A stretch of DNA of 64,000 bases, from assembly GCF_001956315.1 (NCBI RefSeq), contig NZ_MOLY01000030.1, forward strand, positions 1 through 64,000. Direction: 5' to 3'. This stretch comes from Sphingomonas montana. Lineage in GTDB: Bacteria; Pseudomonadota; Alphaproteobacteria; Sphingomonadales; Sphingomonadaceae. Shown in pieces: positions 25,001 through 33,927 of this stretch (the stretch's first letter is position 1; every line of letters starts with the position of its first letter). Below the pieces are notes generated by a model, which saw only the letters and a program-made list of their open reading frames with translations, was not told where the DNA came from and did no database searches. Both the position numbers and the translations under genes were made by a program.

Positions 25001-26665
25001 GGCGGCGGCATCTTTCCGCGGTCGCAGAAAGCCATTCCCTTGTCGCCCGCGGTCCGCGCCGTCCTCGACGTGACGGAGGAAACGCTCGATCCCGCCGCGC
25101 TGATCGCGGCGATCCTGAAGGCGCCTGCCGACCTGCTCTGGTTCGGCGGCATCGGCACCTATGTGAAGGCGGCGTCCGAAAGCAACGCCGAGGTCGGCGA
25201 TCCAGCCAATGACGCCAACCGCGTCGATGCGGAACGGCTGCGCGTCAAGGCCATTGGCGAAGGCGCGAACCTGGGCCTGACCCAGGCCGGACGCATCGCG
25301 TTCGCGGCGCGCGGCGGACGGATCAACACCGACTTCATCGACAACTCGGCCGGCGTCGATTGTTCGGATAACGAGGTCAACATCAAGATCGCGCTGAACC
25401 GCGAGATGAACGAGGGGCGGCTGGGCTTCGACGACCGCAACGCGTTCCTCGCATCGATGACCGACGATGTCGCGGCGATCGTGCTGGAGGATAACCGGCT
25501 CCAGACGCTGGCATTGTCGCTGGCGGAACGCGGGGGTGCCGCGGCGCTGCCCAGCTATGTGCGCGTCATCGAAACGCTCGAATCGATGGGTCGGCTCGAC
25601 CGCGCGGTCGAAGGTCTTGGCGGGAACGAGGATTTGCTCCGTCGCGCGCAGGACGATCACGGCCTGACCCGCCCGGAACTCGCCGTGCTGCTCAGCCATG
25701 GCAAGCTGGCGTTGCAGGCCCGCATCGAGAAGGCGAACTTCGCGCAGGATCCCGCACTCCGCCCGCTGCTCCACGCCGCCTTCCCCAAGGCGATGCGAGA
25801 CCGGTTCGCTGATGCGATCGACCAGCACCGCCTGCGTCCAGAAATCATCGCCACCAAGATGGCGAACCGGGTCGTCAACCGGCTCGGTATCGTCATCCCG
25901 TTCGAACTGGCGGAGGAGGAGGGCGTCAGCATCGCCCAGGTCGCCGCGGCCTATTTCGCCGCGGATGCGATCTTTGGGTTCGAGGAAGTCTGGCACCGGA
26001 TCGAAACCGAACCGCTGGCAGAGGATGCGCGACTGATGCTGTTCCGCGTGATGGCCGGCATCGCCCGCTTGCATCTGGCCGACCTGATCCGCATCGCTGC
26101 CACCGAAACCGGTCCCGGCCCGATGATCGAGCGCCTGTCACCCGGCATCGGCAGGTTGGATGCGGCGGTCGAAGCCCTGCTGCGCGACGAGGCCCGGTCA
26201 CAGTCGGCGGCCCTCCGCGCGCTGATCGGTGGATATGGAGCGGACCCGGCGTTGATCGACCGCATCGTGCGACTTGCTGAACTGGACGGCGCAATCGGGA
26301 CTGCAACGCTGGCTGCCGACACCGGTGTGGACGAGGTGTCTGCGACGGGTGCCTATGTCCGGCTGGGTGAAGCACTTGGGCTTGACTGGGCGAAGTCCGC
26401 CGCGATCCGCTTCGTCGCCACCGACCCGTGGGAACGGCTGCTCACCGCTGGTCTTGCCCGCGACTTCGAACAGCTCCGGCTCGATTTCCTCGAACGTCAG
26501 CGTAATCCCAATCCGCTGGCGCTCGTCGACGGCTGGCTTGACACGCATCGCAACCGCGTCCTGCAATTCCGCGCGCTGATCGACCGCGCACGCGCCGCCC
26601 CGGTCCCGACCGCGGCGATGCTGGCCCAGATCGCTGGCCAGGCACGCGTGCTGCTGGCCCGCTGA
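22019..26665 (+). CDS. gdhB: NAD-specific glutamate dehydrogenase, large (GDH-180) type
   Basis: It deaminates glutamate to 2-oxoglutarate with NAD. The 1548-aa product is of the length typical of the large bacterial family. An N-terminal half with ACT-like regulatory segments (about 1-650) precedes the catalytic core with [20 protein letters not shown] (about 760), the Lys-containing [12 protein letters not shown], and the nucleotide-binding part with [15 protein letters not shown]. ATG 22019 was chosen because AAGGAG precedes it; the frame is open about 540 bases further upstream but overlaps the PAS gene. A hairpin-rich repeat follows the stop. Confidence 0.95.
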   Translation: [1548 protein letters not shown]

Positions 26666-26692
26666 CGGAAGGCGGAGCGACCGTTACTTAAA

Positions 26693-26800
26693 GCCCTCCC
26701 CCCATCGGGGGGAGGGTTGGGTGGGGGGCTTAGGCTAGAAAGACCTTACCTTAAGCCAAGCCCCCCGCGCCGGCCCTCCGCTGGTGGGCGGAGGGAGCGG
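26693..26800. repeat. GC-rich inverted-repeat element after gdhB
   Basis: CCCTCCCCCC (26694-26703) and GGGGGGAGGG (26707-26716) form a tight stem with a 3-base loop. GGGGGGCTT (26723-26731) pairs with AAGCCCCCC (26758-26766). It resembles the CCCTCTCCCC/GGGGAGAGGG elements at 48034, 49698 and 61199 and may also terminate gdhB transcription. Confidence 0.65.
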
Positions 26801-26837
26801 GTCCTGCATAGCGAAGACAACAGTATCCCGGCACAGA

Positions 26838-26876
26838 CCGGGGCCTAGGTGAAACCGTTCCGCCTAGGCCCCGGCC
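26838..26876. repeat. GGCCTAGGTGAAAC palindromic repeat, copy 1
   Basis: A 12-bp perfect inverted repeat CCGGGGCCTAGG (26838-26849) with CCTAGGCCCCGG (26863-26874). The core GGCCTAGGTGAAAC recurs at 52846, and GGCCCCGGCC follows at the same 25-base offset in both copies. It lies just after the ribbon-helix-helix gene on the minus strand. Confidence 0.7.
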
Positions 26877-26891
26877 CGCGGCGGGGAACTC

Positions 26892-27119
26892 TCATCTGTC
26901 GCATAGAGCCCGCTCGAACAACCAGACCCGCAACGCACTCGTGAGGTTCGGCGGATCGACCGCCTCGATCCGCACGGCATCGATCTGCGCCACCAGTGCA
27001 TTGACCGGGATGCCGGCATCCACGGCGGCACGGTCCAGCGCCGTCCAGAACACCGGCTCCAACGAAACGGACGTCGCGTGGCCAGCGATCGTCACAGAAC
27101 GCTTTACCGGCCCCGCCAC
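26892..27119 (-). CDS. Ribbon-helix-helix domain protein (75 aa)
   Basis: A small DNA-binding-type protein. VKRSVTIAGHATSVSLEPVF and WTALDRAAVDAGIPVNALVA match the ribbon-helix-helix family found in alphaproteobacteria. GTG 27119 is the likely start, with GAGG about ten bases upstream and only 11 bases after the phbB stop, so it is probably co-transcribed with phbB. Its target is unknown; autoregulation of this operon is possible. Confidence 0.75.
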   Translation of the reverse strand: MAGPVKRSVTIAGHATSVSLEPVFWTALDRAAVDAGIPVNALVAQIDAVRIEAVDPPNLTSALRVWLFERALCDR

Positions 27120-27130
27120 GTCACACAGCC

Positions 27131-27853
27131 TCAATACATATGCTGCCCACCGTTGATCGACAGTGTCGATCCGGTGACGAACCCGGCGTCTTCGCCGCAG
27201 AGGAATGCGACGCCGCGAGCAATCTCGCCCGCCTGCCCTAGCCGCCCGACCGGCACCTTGGCGACGATCTTGGCCAATACGTCGGCCGGCACTGCCGCCA
27301 CCATGTCGGTATCGATATAGCCGGGGGCGATCGCGTTGACGGTGACACCGAACCGCGCGCCTTCCTGCGCCAGCGCCTTGGTGAATCCGTGGATCCCCGA
27401 CTTGGCGGCCGCATAGTTCACCTGGCCATATTGCCCGGCCTGCCCGTTGATCGATCCGATGTTGACGATCCGCCCCCACCCGCGATCCTTCATGCCGGCG
27501 AAGGTCGCCTTGGCCATGTTGAAACAACCGCCGAGGTTGGTGTCGATCACTTCCTTCCACGCCTCGTACGTCATGCGCAGCAGCGTACCGTCGCGGGTGA
27601 TGCCGGCGTTGTTCACCACGACGTCGACTGGGCCGAGCGCGGCCGCGACTTCGGCTACGCCGTCGAGGCATGCCTGATGGTCCGACACATCCCAGCGGAA
27701 CGCCGGGATGCCGGTCCGTTCGGTAAAGGCCCGCGCCCGTTCGTCATTGCCTGCATAATTTGCGGCGACGGTCATGCCCGCCTCTTGCAACGCAAGGCTG
27801 ATTGCCTCGCCGATGCCACGCGTTCCTCCGGTAACGATTGCGACGCGTGCCAT
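27131..27853 (-). CDS. phbB: Acetoacetyl-CoA reductase
   Basis: It reduces acetoacetyl-CoA to (R)-3-hydroxybutyryl-CoA with NADPH in polyhydroxybutyrate synthesis. The 240-aa short-chain dehydrogenase shows TGGTRGIG at residues 8-15, NNAGITRDGTLLRM, and the catalytic Ser (NIGSINGQAGQ) with Tyr and Lys in VNYAAAKSG, all in the PhbB form. It is followed by the ribbon-helix-helix gene and preceded on the same strand by hemH with a 30-base gap. No PHB synthase is in the window. Confidence 0.93.
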   Translation of the reverse strand: MARVAIVTGGTRGIGEAISLALQEAGMTVAANYAGNDERARAFTERTGIPAFRWDVSDHQACLDGVAEVAAALGPVDVVVNNAGITRDGTLLRMTYEAWKEVIDTNLGGCFNMAKATFAGMKDRGWGRIVNIGSINGQAGQYGQVNYAAAKSGIHGFTKALAQEGARFGVTVNAIAPGYIDTDMVAAVPADVLAKIVAKVPVGRLGQAGEIARGVAFLCGEDAGFVTGSTLSINGGQHMY

Positions 27854-27883
27854 ATCTCTCTCCTGCTTTTGGTTTCCGCCACG

Positions 27884-28891
27884 TTAAGCGGGCCGCATCC
27901 ACCCTTCAAGTTCCCGCGCGACAAGTTTTTCGAGCAGCGCGACGCCGACCGCACTGTCGTTCAGGCATGGCAGATAGGCGAACCGTTCGCCGCCGGCCTC
28001 CTCGAACGTCTCGCGCCCGCGGATCGCCATTTCCTCCAGCGTCTCCAGGCAGTCTGCCGAAAAACCTGGTGCCACGACCGCGACCGAGCGAACACCCTGC
28101 GCCGGCAATGCCGCCAGCGTCAGATCAGTCGCCGGCTCCAGCCACTTGGCCGGCCCGAACCGCGACTGGAACGCGATGGTGATCGGTCGCCCCATCGCCT
28201 CCGCCAATAGTCGCGCGGTCTTCTGGCATTGGCAGTGATACGGGTCGCCCAGCGCCAGCGTCCGCTTCGGCATCCCGTGAAAGCTGGCGATGATCCGTTC
28301 TGGCTCGAAATCCAGCGTCGCGAGGCCGGCCTCGATCGACGTTTGCAAAGCGGCGATATAGTCGGGATCGTCATGATAGGGCGGCATCGTCCGCAGCGCC
28401 GGCTGCCACCGCATACCCGCCAGCACGGCGAACGCCTGATCGTTGGCGGTCGCGGTCGTGGCGGCACAATATTGCGGATAAAGCGGCGCGAGCAGGATCC
28501 GTTCGCAGCCCGCCGCCTTCATCGCGGCCAACCGGTCCGGGATCGACGGGTTCCCGTACCGCATCGCATGATCGACCAGCACGTCCGGGCCGAACCGGCC
28601 CTTCAGGGCCTGCGATTGTGCCGTCGTGATGGCCTGCAACGGCGATCCGTCCTCGCGCCAGACCTGGGCGTAGGCATGCGCCGACTTCTTCGGCCGGACG
28701 TTCAGGATGACGCCGCGCAGGATCGGCTGCCACAGCAACGACGGGATCTCGATGACCCGCTTGTCGGACAGGAACTGCCCCAGATAGCGCTTGACCGATT
28801 TCGCGTCGGGCGCGTCGGGCGTCCCCAGGTTCATCAGCAAGACGCCGATGCGCGGCTTCGGGATCGGTGGATGGTCGGGCGGCATGGTCAT
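27884..28891 (-). CDS. hemH: Ferrochelatase
   Basis: It inserts Fe(II) into protoporphyrin IX, the last step of haem b synthesis. The 335-aa product is full length, with GVLLMNLGTPD near residue 16, the active-site His in IIASFHGMPKRT, YHCQCQKTARLL, SRFGPAKWLEP and the C-terminal PGFSADCLETLEEM. The C-terminus lacks the cysteine cluster of [2Fe-2S] ferrochelatases. Two Met starts are close together (residues 1 and 3). It lies upstream of phbB on the same strand. Confidence 0.95.
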   Translation of the reverse strand: MTMPPDHPPIPKPRIGVLLMNLGTPDAPDAKSVKRYLGQFLSDKRVIEIPSLLWQPILRGVILNVRPKKSAHAYAQVWREDGSPLQAITTAQSQALKGRFGPDVLVDHAMRYGNPSIPDRLAAMKAAGCERILLAPLYPQYCAATTATANDQAFAVLAGMRWQPALRTMPPYHDDPDYIAALQTSIEAGLATLDFEPERIIASFHGMPKRTLALGDPYHCQCQKTARLLAEAMGRPITIAFQSRFGPAKWLEPATDLTLAALPAQGVRSVAVVAPGFSADCLETLEEMAIRGRETFEEAGGERFAYLPCLNDSAVGVALLEKLVARELEGWMRPA

Positions 28892-28963
28892 GCCGTTCTA
28901 GGTAGTCGCTCGGCGCACCGAAGAAAGCGGTAATAGCCGATTACTGTAAGCATGATCCCATCG

Positions 28964-31171
28964 TTACACCTTCAGTGGCAACGCATGGCGCCGGTGCCCC
29001 AGCGTCGCCAGCGCGTTGGCGATCGCCGGCGCGACCGGCGGCACCGCGATCTCTCCCACCCCGCCGGGCGCGGCTGCGCTGCCGATCAGTTCCACGACGA
29101 TCTCCGGCGTGTCGGCCAGCAGCGGAAGCGACAATCCATCGAAATTCCGCTGTTCCGGCACCCCGGCGACATAATCGATCGTATCGCCCAGCGTGGCGGC
29201 AATACCCCACATTATCCCGCCCTCGATCTGCGCCCGCACCATGTCGGGATGGATCAGCCGACCGGCATCGACCACTGCCGTAATCCGCTCGATCCGGATC
29301 CGCGCGCCGTCCAGCGCGACCTGCGCCACGATCGCGACATGCGATCCGAAACTGGAATGCGCCGCGATCCCCTGCCCCGACCCGCCCCCCCCGCCGTCCC
29401 ATTCGCCCAGCGCGGTAGCGGTCGACAGGCACCGTGCCAGCCGCGGTTGCGCACCCAGCATGCCGATCCGATAGGAGAACGGGTCCGCCCCGCTCCGCAC
29501 CGCCAGCATATCGACGAAACACTCGGTGAAGAACGCGGTGTAGCTATGCGCGACGCCGCGCCACATGCCCGTCTCGATACCGACCGAAACCGGCAGATGG
29601 TCGACCGCCAGCGCCGGTATGGCATAAGGCGGCACGGCCCCCGCCACCGCCGCACGCTCCGCCCCGCCCGGATCACCCGCCAGTCGCGGCATCATCCGCG
29701 CCACCACCTCGCCACCGCTGGACGGCGTGGCGATCCGCGCCTGCCATCCAAGGATCGTCCCGCCGGCACCCAGCCGGGCCGCAAGCTGGGCCTGCGCCGG
29801 CGGGCGGTTACGGCTGCGCATCGTCTCCTCCGCACGCGACCAGACAAGTTGCACCGGTCGGCGCATCCGGATCGCGATCAGTGCCGCCTGCACGGCGGCG
29901 TCGTTGTCCACCTTGCGGCCGAAACCGCCACCGATCGGCATCGGATAGACGACGATATCGGCCGCCGCGAACCCCGTCGCCCGCGCCACCGCATCGCGCG
30001 ATGCGGCCAGCGCCTGGGTTGGCATCCAAATTTCCAGCCGGCTGCCGATGACCCGCGCCGTCGCGGTCAGCGTCTCCATCGGTGCATGCGCCGCGAACGG
30101 GACGGTGAACTGCGCGGTCAGCAGATGCGCGCCAGCGACTACGGACTCCAGATCGCCGGTCGACGCATAACGTATGCCGGCTCCACTCTTCAGCGCGGTC
30201 GCCAACGCGCGATCGACCGACGCGCCGTCCGGCACGTCGCCTTCCGCTCCGAACCGCGGGTCGATCGCGTCCAGCCCGCGGTTTGCCGCCCACCAGTTGG
30301 TCGCGACGACCGCCACCCAACCGGGGTTTTGGATCACCGCCTTCACGCCCGGAACACGCTTACCCGCCGCCACCGAAACACCGCTCAGCCGCGCCGTCCC
30401 CGCGGGTGCGCCGCGCACCGACGCGTACAGCATGTCGGGCAGCCGGACGTCGCCGGCGAACCGGATCGAGCCATCGACCTTGGCCGGCAGGTCGATCCGC
30501 GGCACGCTCCGGCCGGACAGGCCACCCGCGCCGGGCGTCCGCATCGTCAGCGTCGCGGGCAGCGTCAGCCGCGCCGCTTCCGCCGCCAGTTCGCCGAAGC
30601 GCAGCCGGTCCTCCCCGCGGACGACGAAACCGTCCCGGGTATCGCATGCCTGCCAATCGATGCTCCAGCGCCGCGCCGCCGCCATGCACAACAATGTGCG
30701 CGCGCCCGCCCCCGCCGCCCGGTATCGCGCCTCGAACCCGCGCACCGAACTCGATCCGCCGGTCAGCATGAACGCGGTCCGTCCAGCCAGCTCCCGGCCG
30801 ACCCGCCCGGCGACGCCGGCCAGGGCATGCGGCGCGGCCTCGCGCGCGGCTTCCGTCATCAGGAAATCATTGGCGTAAAGCGGGTTGATCGGCGCGGGCT
30901 CTACCGACACCGTCCGCCAGTCAGCGCCCAGTTCGTCCGCCAGCATCTGCGGCAGCGCGGTCCACACGCCCTGACCCATCTCGGCCTGCGGCACCACGAC
31001 TGCGACATGCCCATCGACGCCGATCTTAACGAACCCGTCAAAGATCGTCTCGCCCGGTGCCGCGAGCAGGTTGTGGCGATAGCGTCGTGGCCAGACGCCC
31101 CAGCCGACCAGCAATCCCGTCCCTATGCCACCGGCCACGAGCAGGTTCCGGCGGCTGATCCTAGCGTCCAT
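28964..31171 (-). CDS. Molybdopterin-binding subunit, xanthine dehydrogenase family (IorB-like)
   Basis: The large subunit of a molybdenum hydroxylase. The 735-aa product starts with a twin-arginine-type signal (RISRRNLLVAGGIGTGLLVG), so the enzyme is periplasmic. It shows the IorB-type cofactor segments EMGQGVWTALPQMLADELG, GGGFGRKVDNDA, and near the C-terminus RAQIEGGIMWGIAATL and PGGVGEIAVPPVAPAIANAL. The partner 2Fe-2S small subunit (IorA-like) is not adjacent, so either it is elsewhere or this is an orphan subunit. Substrate (an aldehyde or N-heterocycle) is unknown. Confidence 0.88.
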   Translation of the reverse strand: MDARISRRNLLVAGGIGTGLLVGWGVWPRRYRHNLLAAPGETIFDGFVKIGVDGHVAVVVPQAEMGQGVWTALPQMLADELGADWRTVSVEPAPINPLYANDFLMTEAAREAAPHALAGVAGRVGRELAGRTAFMLTGGSSSVRGFEARYRAAGAGARTLLCMAAARRWSIDWQACDTRDGFVVRGEDRLRFGELAAEAARLTLPATLTMRTPGAGGLSGRSVPRIDLPAKVDGSIRFAGDVRLPDMLYASVRGAPAGTARLSGVSVAAGKRVPGVKAVIQNPGWVAVVATNWWAANRGLDAIDPRFGAEGDVPDGASVDRALATALKSGAGIRYASTGDLESVVAGAHLLTAQFTVPFAAHAPMETLTATARVIGSRLEIWMPTQALAASRDAVARATGFAAADIVVYPMPIGGGFGRKVDNDAAVQAALIAIRMRRPVQLVWSRAEETMRSRNRPPAQAQLAARLGAGGTILGWQARIATPSSGGEVVARMMPRLAGDPGGAERAAVAGAVPPYAIPALAVDHLPVSVGIETGMWRGVAHSYTAFFTECFVDMLAVRSGADPFSYRIGMLGAQPRLARCLSTATALGEWDGGGGGSGQGIAAHSSFGSHVAIVAQVALDGARIRIERITAVVDAGRLIHPDMVRAQIEGGIMWGIAATLGDTIDYVAGVPEQRNFDGLSLPLLADTPEIVVELIGSAAAPGGVGEIAVPPVAPAIANALATLGHRRHALPLKV

Positions 31172-31268
31172 TTCGGTGGAATAGCGTCAAGCCGACACCG
31201 AAGGAATAGTCTCGGGCAAGGACATAACGGTAGGGACTATCGTCCGGGCATCGCAACGCCCGACCATA

Positions 31269-32966
31269 TTACCCCGTTGCCGGCATTCCCCCATACGCGC
31301 TGCGCAGGGCCTTCTTGTCGATCTTGCCGGTTCCGAGCTTGGGCAGCGGATCGGCAGAAAACCAGGTCCGTTCCGGCAACTTGAACTTCGCCAGCCGCGG
31401 CGTCAGGAAATGGCTCAGGTCCTGCGCCGACAGCATGCCATGTTCGGCCAGATGCACCACCGCCCCCGGCACTTCCCCCAACCGGTCGTCCGGCAGGCCG
31501 AAGACACACGCTTCCGCGACCGCGGGATGCGCGTAGATCGCCGCTTCCACTTCCTGGCAGCTGATATTCTCTCCGCCGCGAATGATGATGTCCTTTGCCC
31601 GATCGACGATGAACAGATATCCGTCCGGATCGAGATACCCGATATCGCCGGTCAGGAAATATGGCCCGCTGAACGCTGCCGCGGTCGCGTCCGGGTTGTT
31701 CCAGTATCCGCGGAAATTGGCACGCGAGCGGATGCCGATCTCGCCCCGCTCCCCCGGCGGGACGACGGCGCCGTCCTCGTCCAGGATCGCGACATCGACA
31801 AAGGGCGCCTGCGGCTTGCCGGTTGACGCCGGCTTGGCGACATAGTTGTTTCGGAAATTGGTACACCCAACCGCGTTCGTCTCGGTCAGGCCGTATCCGA
31901 GCATGGGCGCGCTACCCGGAAAGCTCTCGATCAGCCGGCCGACATGCGACACCGGCCGCGCCGCCCCGCCCGCCCCGATGTCCAGCAACGACGACGTATC
32001 ATGCAGATCGCGGTCCGGATGCTGCATCAGCTCCAGGCTCATCGTCGGCACGCCGACGAAATATGTCACATTTTCCGCCGCAATCAGGCGCAACGCTTCG
32101 CCCGCGTCCCATTTGTGCATCAGCACCATCGTCCGCCCGATCGCAAAACTGTTCAGCATCACCGGCACTGCGCCCGTGACGTGGAACAGCGGCACCGCGA
32201 CCAGCGTCGTCGGCTCATGGCGCGGCGGGCGGCCATCGGCCACCATCAGCTGCAACAGCGACGCGGTATAGGCCAGGAAGGTGTACGTCGCCGTCACGAC
32301 CGCGCGATGATCCGAAACCGCGCCCTTGGCGACGCCCGTCGATCCGGACGTGAACAGGATGGTCGCATCGTCCTCCGGCGCCACTGCCGGGCGCGGTCCC
32401 TCCGCGACATCGTCGATCAACGGCTGCAACGCGTCGGGAAGGGCCGCCTCGATCGGCAGGACGACCGTCGGCACGGAAACTCCGGCGGCTGCGATCCGTC
32501 GGCCACGTTCGGCATCGGCGATCACCAGCGTGGGTGCACAAAGCGCGATACCGCCGGCCAGCTCGTCCGGCTGCCACCATCCGTTGACCAGCGTGGCGAT
32601 CGCCCCCGCTTTCACCGCGCCCATATAGAGCGCGATCCATGAGGGGCAGTTCCGCATCGCGATCGCGATCCGGTCGCCCTTTGCGACACCCCACCCGCCG
32701 CTGAACGCCGCCGCCAGCCGGTCGGACCACTGGTCCAGTTCCCGGAATGTCAGCCGTTCCGTGCCCGCCACCACCGCCATCTTTTCCGCATGCAGTGCGC
32801 AGAAGTGGGCGAAGAACGCGACCAGCGTGCCGGGTGCGCCGGGTACGATGGCCTCGCCCGGGATCAGCGCGCCGCTGCCCGTAGTGGGGGCTGCGATCAG
32901 CGGGCCGTGCGCACCGGTAATTCCATCGATCGCGGATTCGACGCGGCTGTCGAGCTCGCTCGCCAT
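31269..32966 (-). CDS. AMP-forming acyl-CoA ligase
   Basis: It activates a carboxylic acid to its CoA thioester through an acyl-AMP. The 565-aa product has the ANL motifs: [16 protein letters not shown] (A3, about residue 203), [11 protein letters not shown] (A5), [20 protein letters not shown] (A7/A8 hinge) and RGGENIS, with the catalytic Lys in [10 protein letters not shown] near the C-terminus. The acid substrate cannot be told from sequence; medium- or long-chain or aromatic acids are possible. It is divergent from lgt. Confidence 0.92.
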   Translation of the reverse strand: MASELDSRVESAIDGITGAHGPLIAAPTTGSGALIPGEAIVPGAPGTLVAFFAHFCALHAEKMAVVAGTERLTFRELDQWSDRLAAAFSGGWGVAKGDRIAIAMRNCPSWIALYMGAVKAGAIATLVNGWWQPDELAGGIALCAPTLVIADAERGRRIAAAGVSVPTVVLPIEAALPDALQPLIDDVAEGPRPAVAPEDDATILFTSGSTGVAKGAVSDHRAVVTATYTFLAYTASLLQLMVADGRPPRHEPTTLVAVPLFHVTGAVPVMLNSFAIGRTMVLMHKWDAGEALRLIAAENVTYFVGVPTMSLELMQHPDRDLHDTSSLLDIGAGGAARPVSHVGRLIESFPGSAPMLGYGLTETNAVGCTNFRNNYVAKPASTGKPQAPFVDVAILDEDGAVVPPGERGEIGIRSRANFRGYWNNPDATAAAFSGPYFLTGDIGYLDPDGYLFIVDRAKDIIIRGGENISCQEVEAAIYAHPAVAEACVFGLPDDRLGEVPGAVVHLAEHGMLSAQDLSHFLTPRLAKFKLPERTWFSADPLPKLGTGKIDKKALRSAYGGMPATG

Positions 32967-33036
32967 AACATTCTCTCGCTCTCTTTTCGTTTCTAGTTGC
33001 GCCCTTTATGAGGGTCGAAATCGCCGGGGAAAAGCC

Positions 33037-33927
33037 TTGATCCTGAACCTCCTCGCCGACGCTACGGCAGCCTTGGATTTCTCTTCGCTCGGGCTGTCCC
33101 CGATCGCACTGGACCTCGGAACGTGGCGTATCGGCGGCTTCTCCATGCATCCGCAGGTGCATTGGTACTCGCTCGGCTACATCGCCGGAATCATGTTCGG
33201 CTACTGGTATCTGACGCGTCTGCTGCGCCAGCCCGGCGCGCCGATGGCCAAGCGCCATGCGGAGGACCTCGTCTTCTACGCCACGATCGGCATCCTCGCG
33301 GGCGGCCGGCTGGGCTACATCCTGTTCTACAAACCCGAAATCCTGCGCAACCCGATCGAGATCCTGTATCTGTGGCAGGGCGGGATGTCGCTCCACGGCG
33401 GGTTGATCGGGACGATCATCGCCATCCTGCTGCTGGCGCGGAAGAACGGGCTGAGTGCGCTTCGTGTCTGTGACTATGTCGCCGTATGCACGCCACCGGC
33501 GCTCGGACTCGTTCGGCTCGCGAACTTCGTCAATGGCGAGTTGTGGGGCCGCCCCACCACCTTGCCGTGGGGCGTCATCTTCCCTCGCACGGAAGACGGC
33601 ATCCCGCGCCACCCGTCGCAACTTTACGAGGCCGCGCTCGAAGGCGTCCTGCTGTTCGTCGTCCTGAACGTCCTGTTCTGGCGGACGGATGCCCGCTACA
33701 AGCCCGGCTTCCTGGTCGGCAGCGGGCTGCTTGGCTACGGGATCATCCGGTTCCTGGTCGAACTGGTTCGGCAACCGGACGCCGGCCTCGAACATCTCAG
33801 CTGGGGCCTCACCATGGGTCAGACGCTCAGCGTGCCGATGCTGGCCGCGGGCCTATATCTGATGGCGACGGCCGCCGGACGCCGGGTACGCGTGGAACCG
33901 ATCGTCGGGAGTGAGAGCGTCGCCTGA
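33037..33927 (+). CDS. lgt: Prolipoprotein diacylglyceryl transferase
   Basis: Lgt transfers diacylglycerol from phosphatidylglycerol to the lipobox Cys of prolipoproteins in the inner membrane. The 296-aa product has seven membrane segments and the family signatures [21 protein letters not shown] and [12 protein letters not shown] 33037 is chosen with GGGGAAAA just upstream; no ATG gives the normal N-terminus. The next gene starts at a GTG inside its last codons (17-base overlap), so the two are coupled. Confidence 0.95.
   Translation: MILNLLADATAALDFSSLGLSPIALDLGTWRIGGFSMHPQVHWYSLGYIAGIMFGYWYLTRLLRQPGAPMAKRHAEDLVFYATIGILAGGRLGYILFYKPEILRNPIEILYLWQGGMSLHGGLIGTIIAILLLARKNGLSALRVCDYVAVCTPPALGLVRLANFVNGELWGRPTTLPWGVIFPRTEDGIPRHPSQLYEAALEGVLLFVVLNVLFWRTDARYKPGFLVGSGLLGYGIIRFLVELVRQPDAGLEHLSWGLTMGQTLSVPMLAAGLYLMATAAGRRVRVEPIVGSESVA

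Noticed and set aside
22361-26074. A 1237-codon open frame antisense to gdhB
   Set aside because: High-G+C codon structure of a long real gene produces open antisense frames. The translation is a repetitive Arg/Gln/Asp/Gly sequence with no domain, while the plus strand encodes a clear glutamate dehydrogenase.
28952-31384. An 810-codon frame antisense to the molybdopterin subunit gene
   Set aside because: Arg/His/Pro-rich shadow translation without motifs; the minus strand has clear family signatures.
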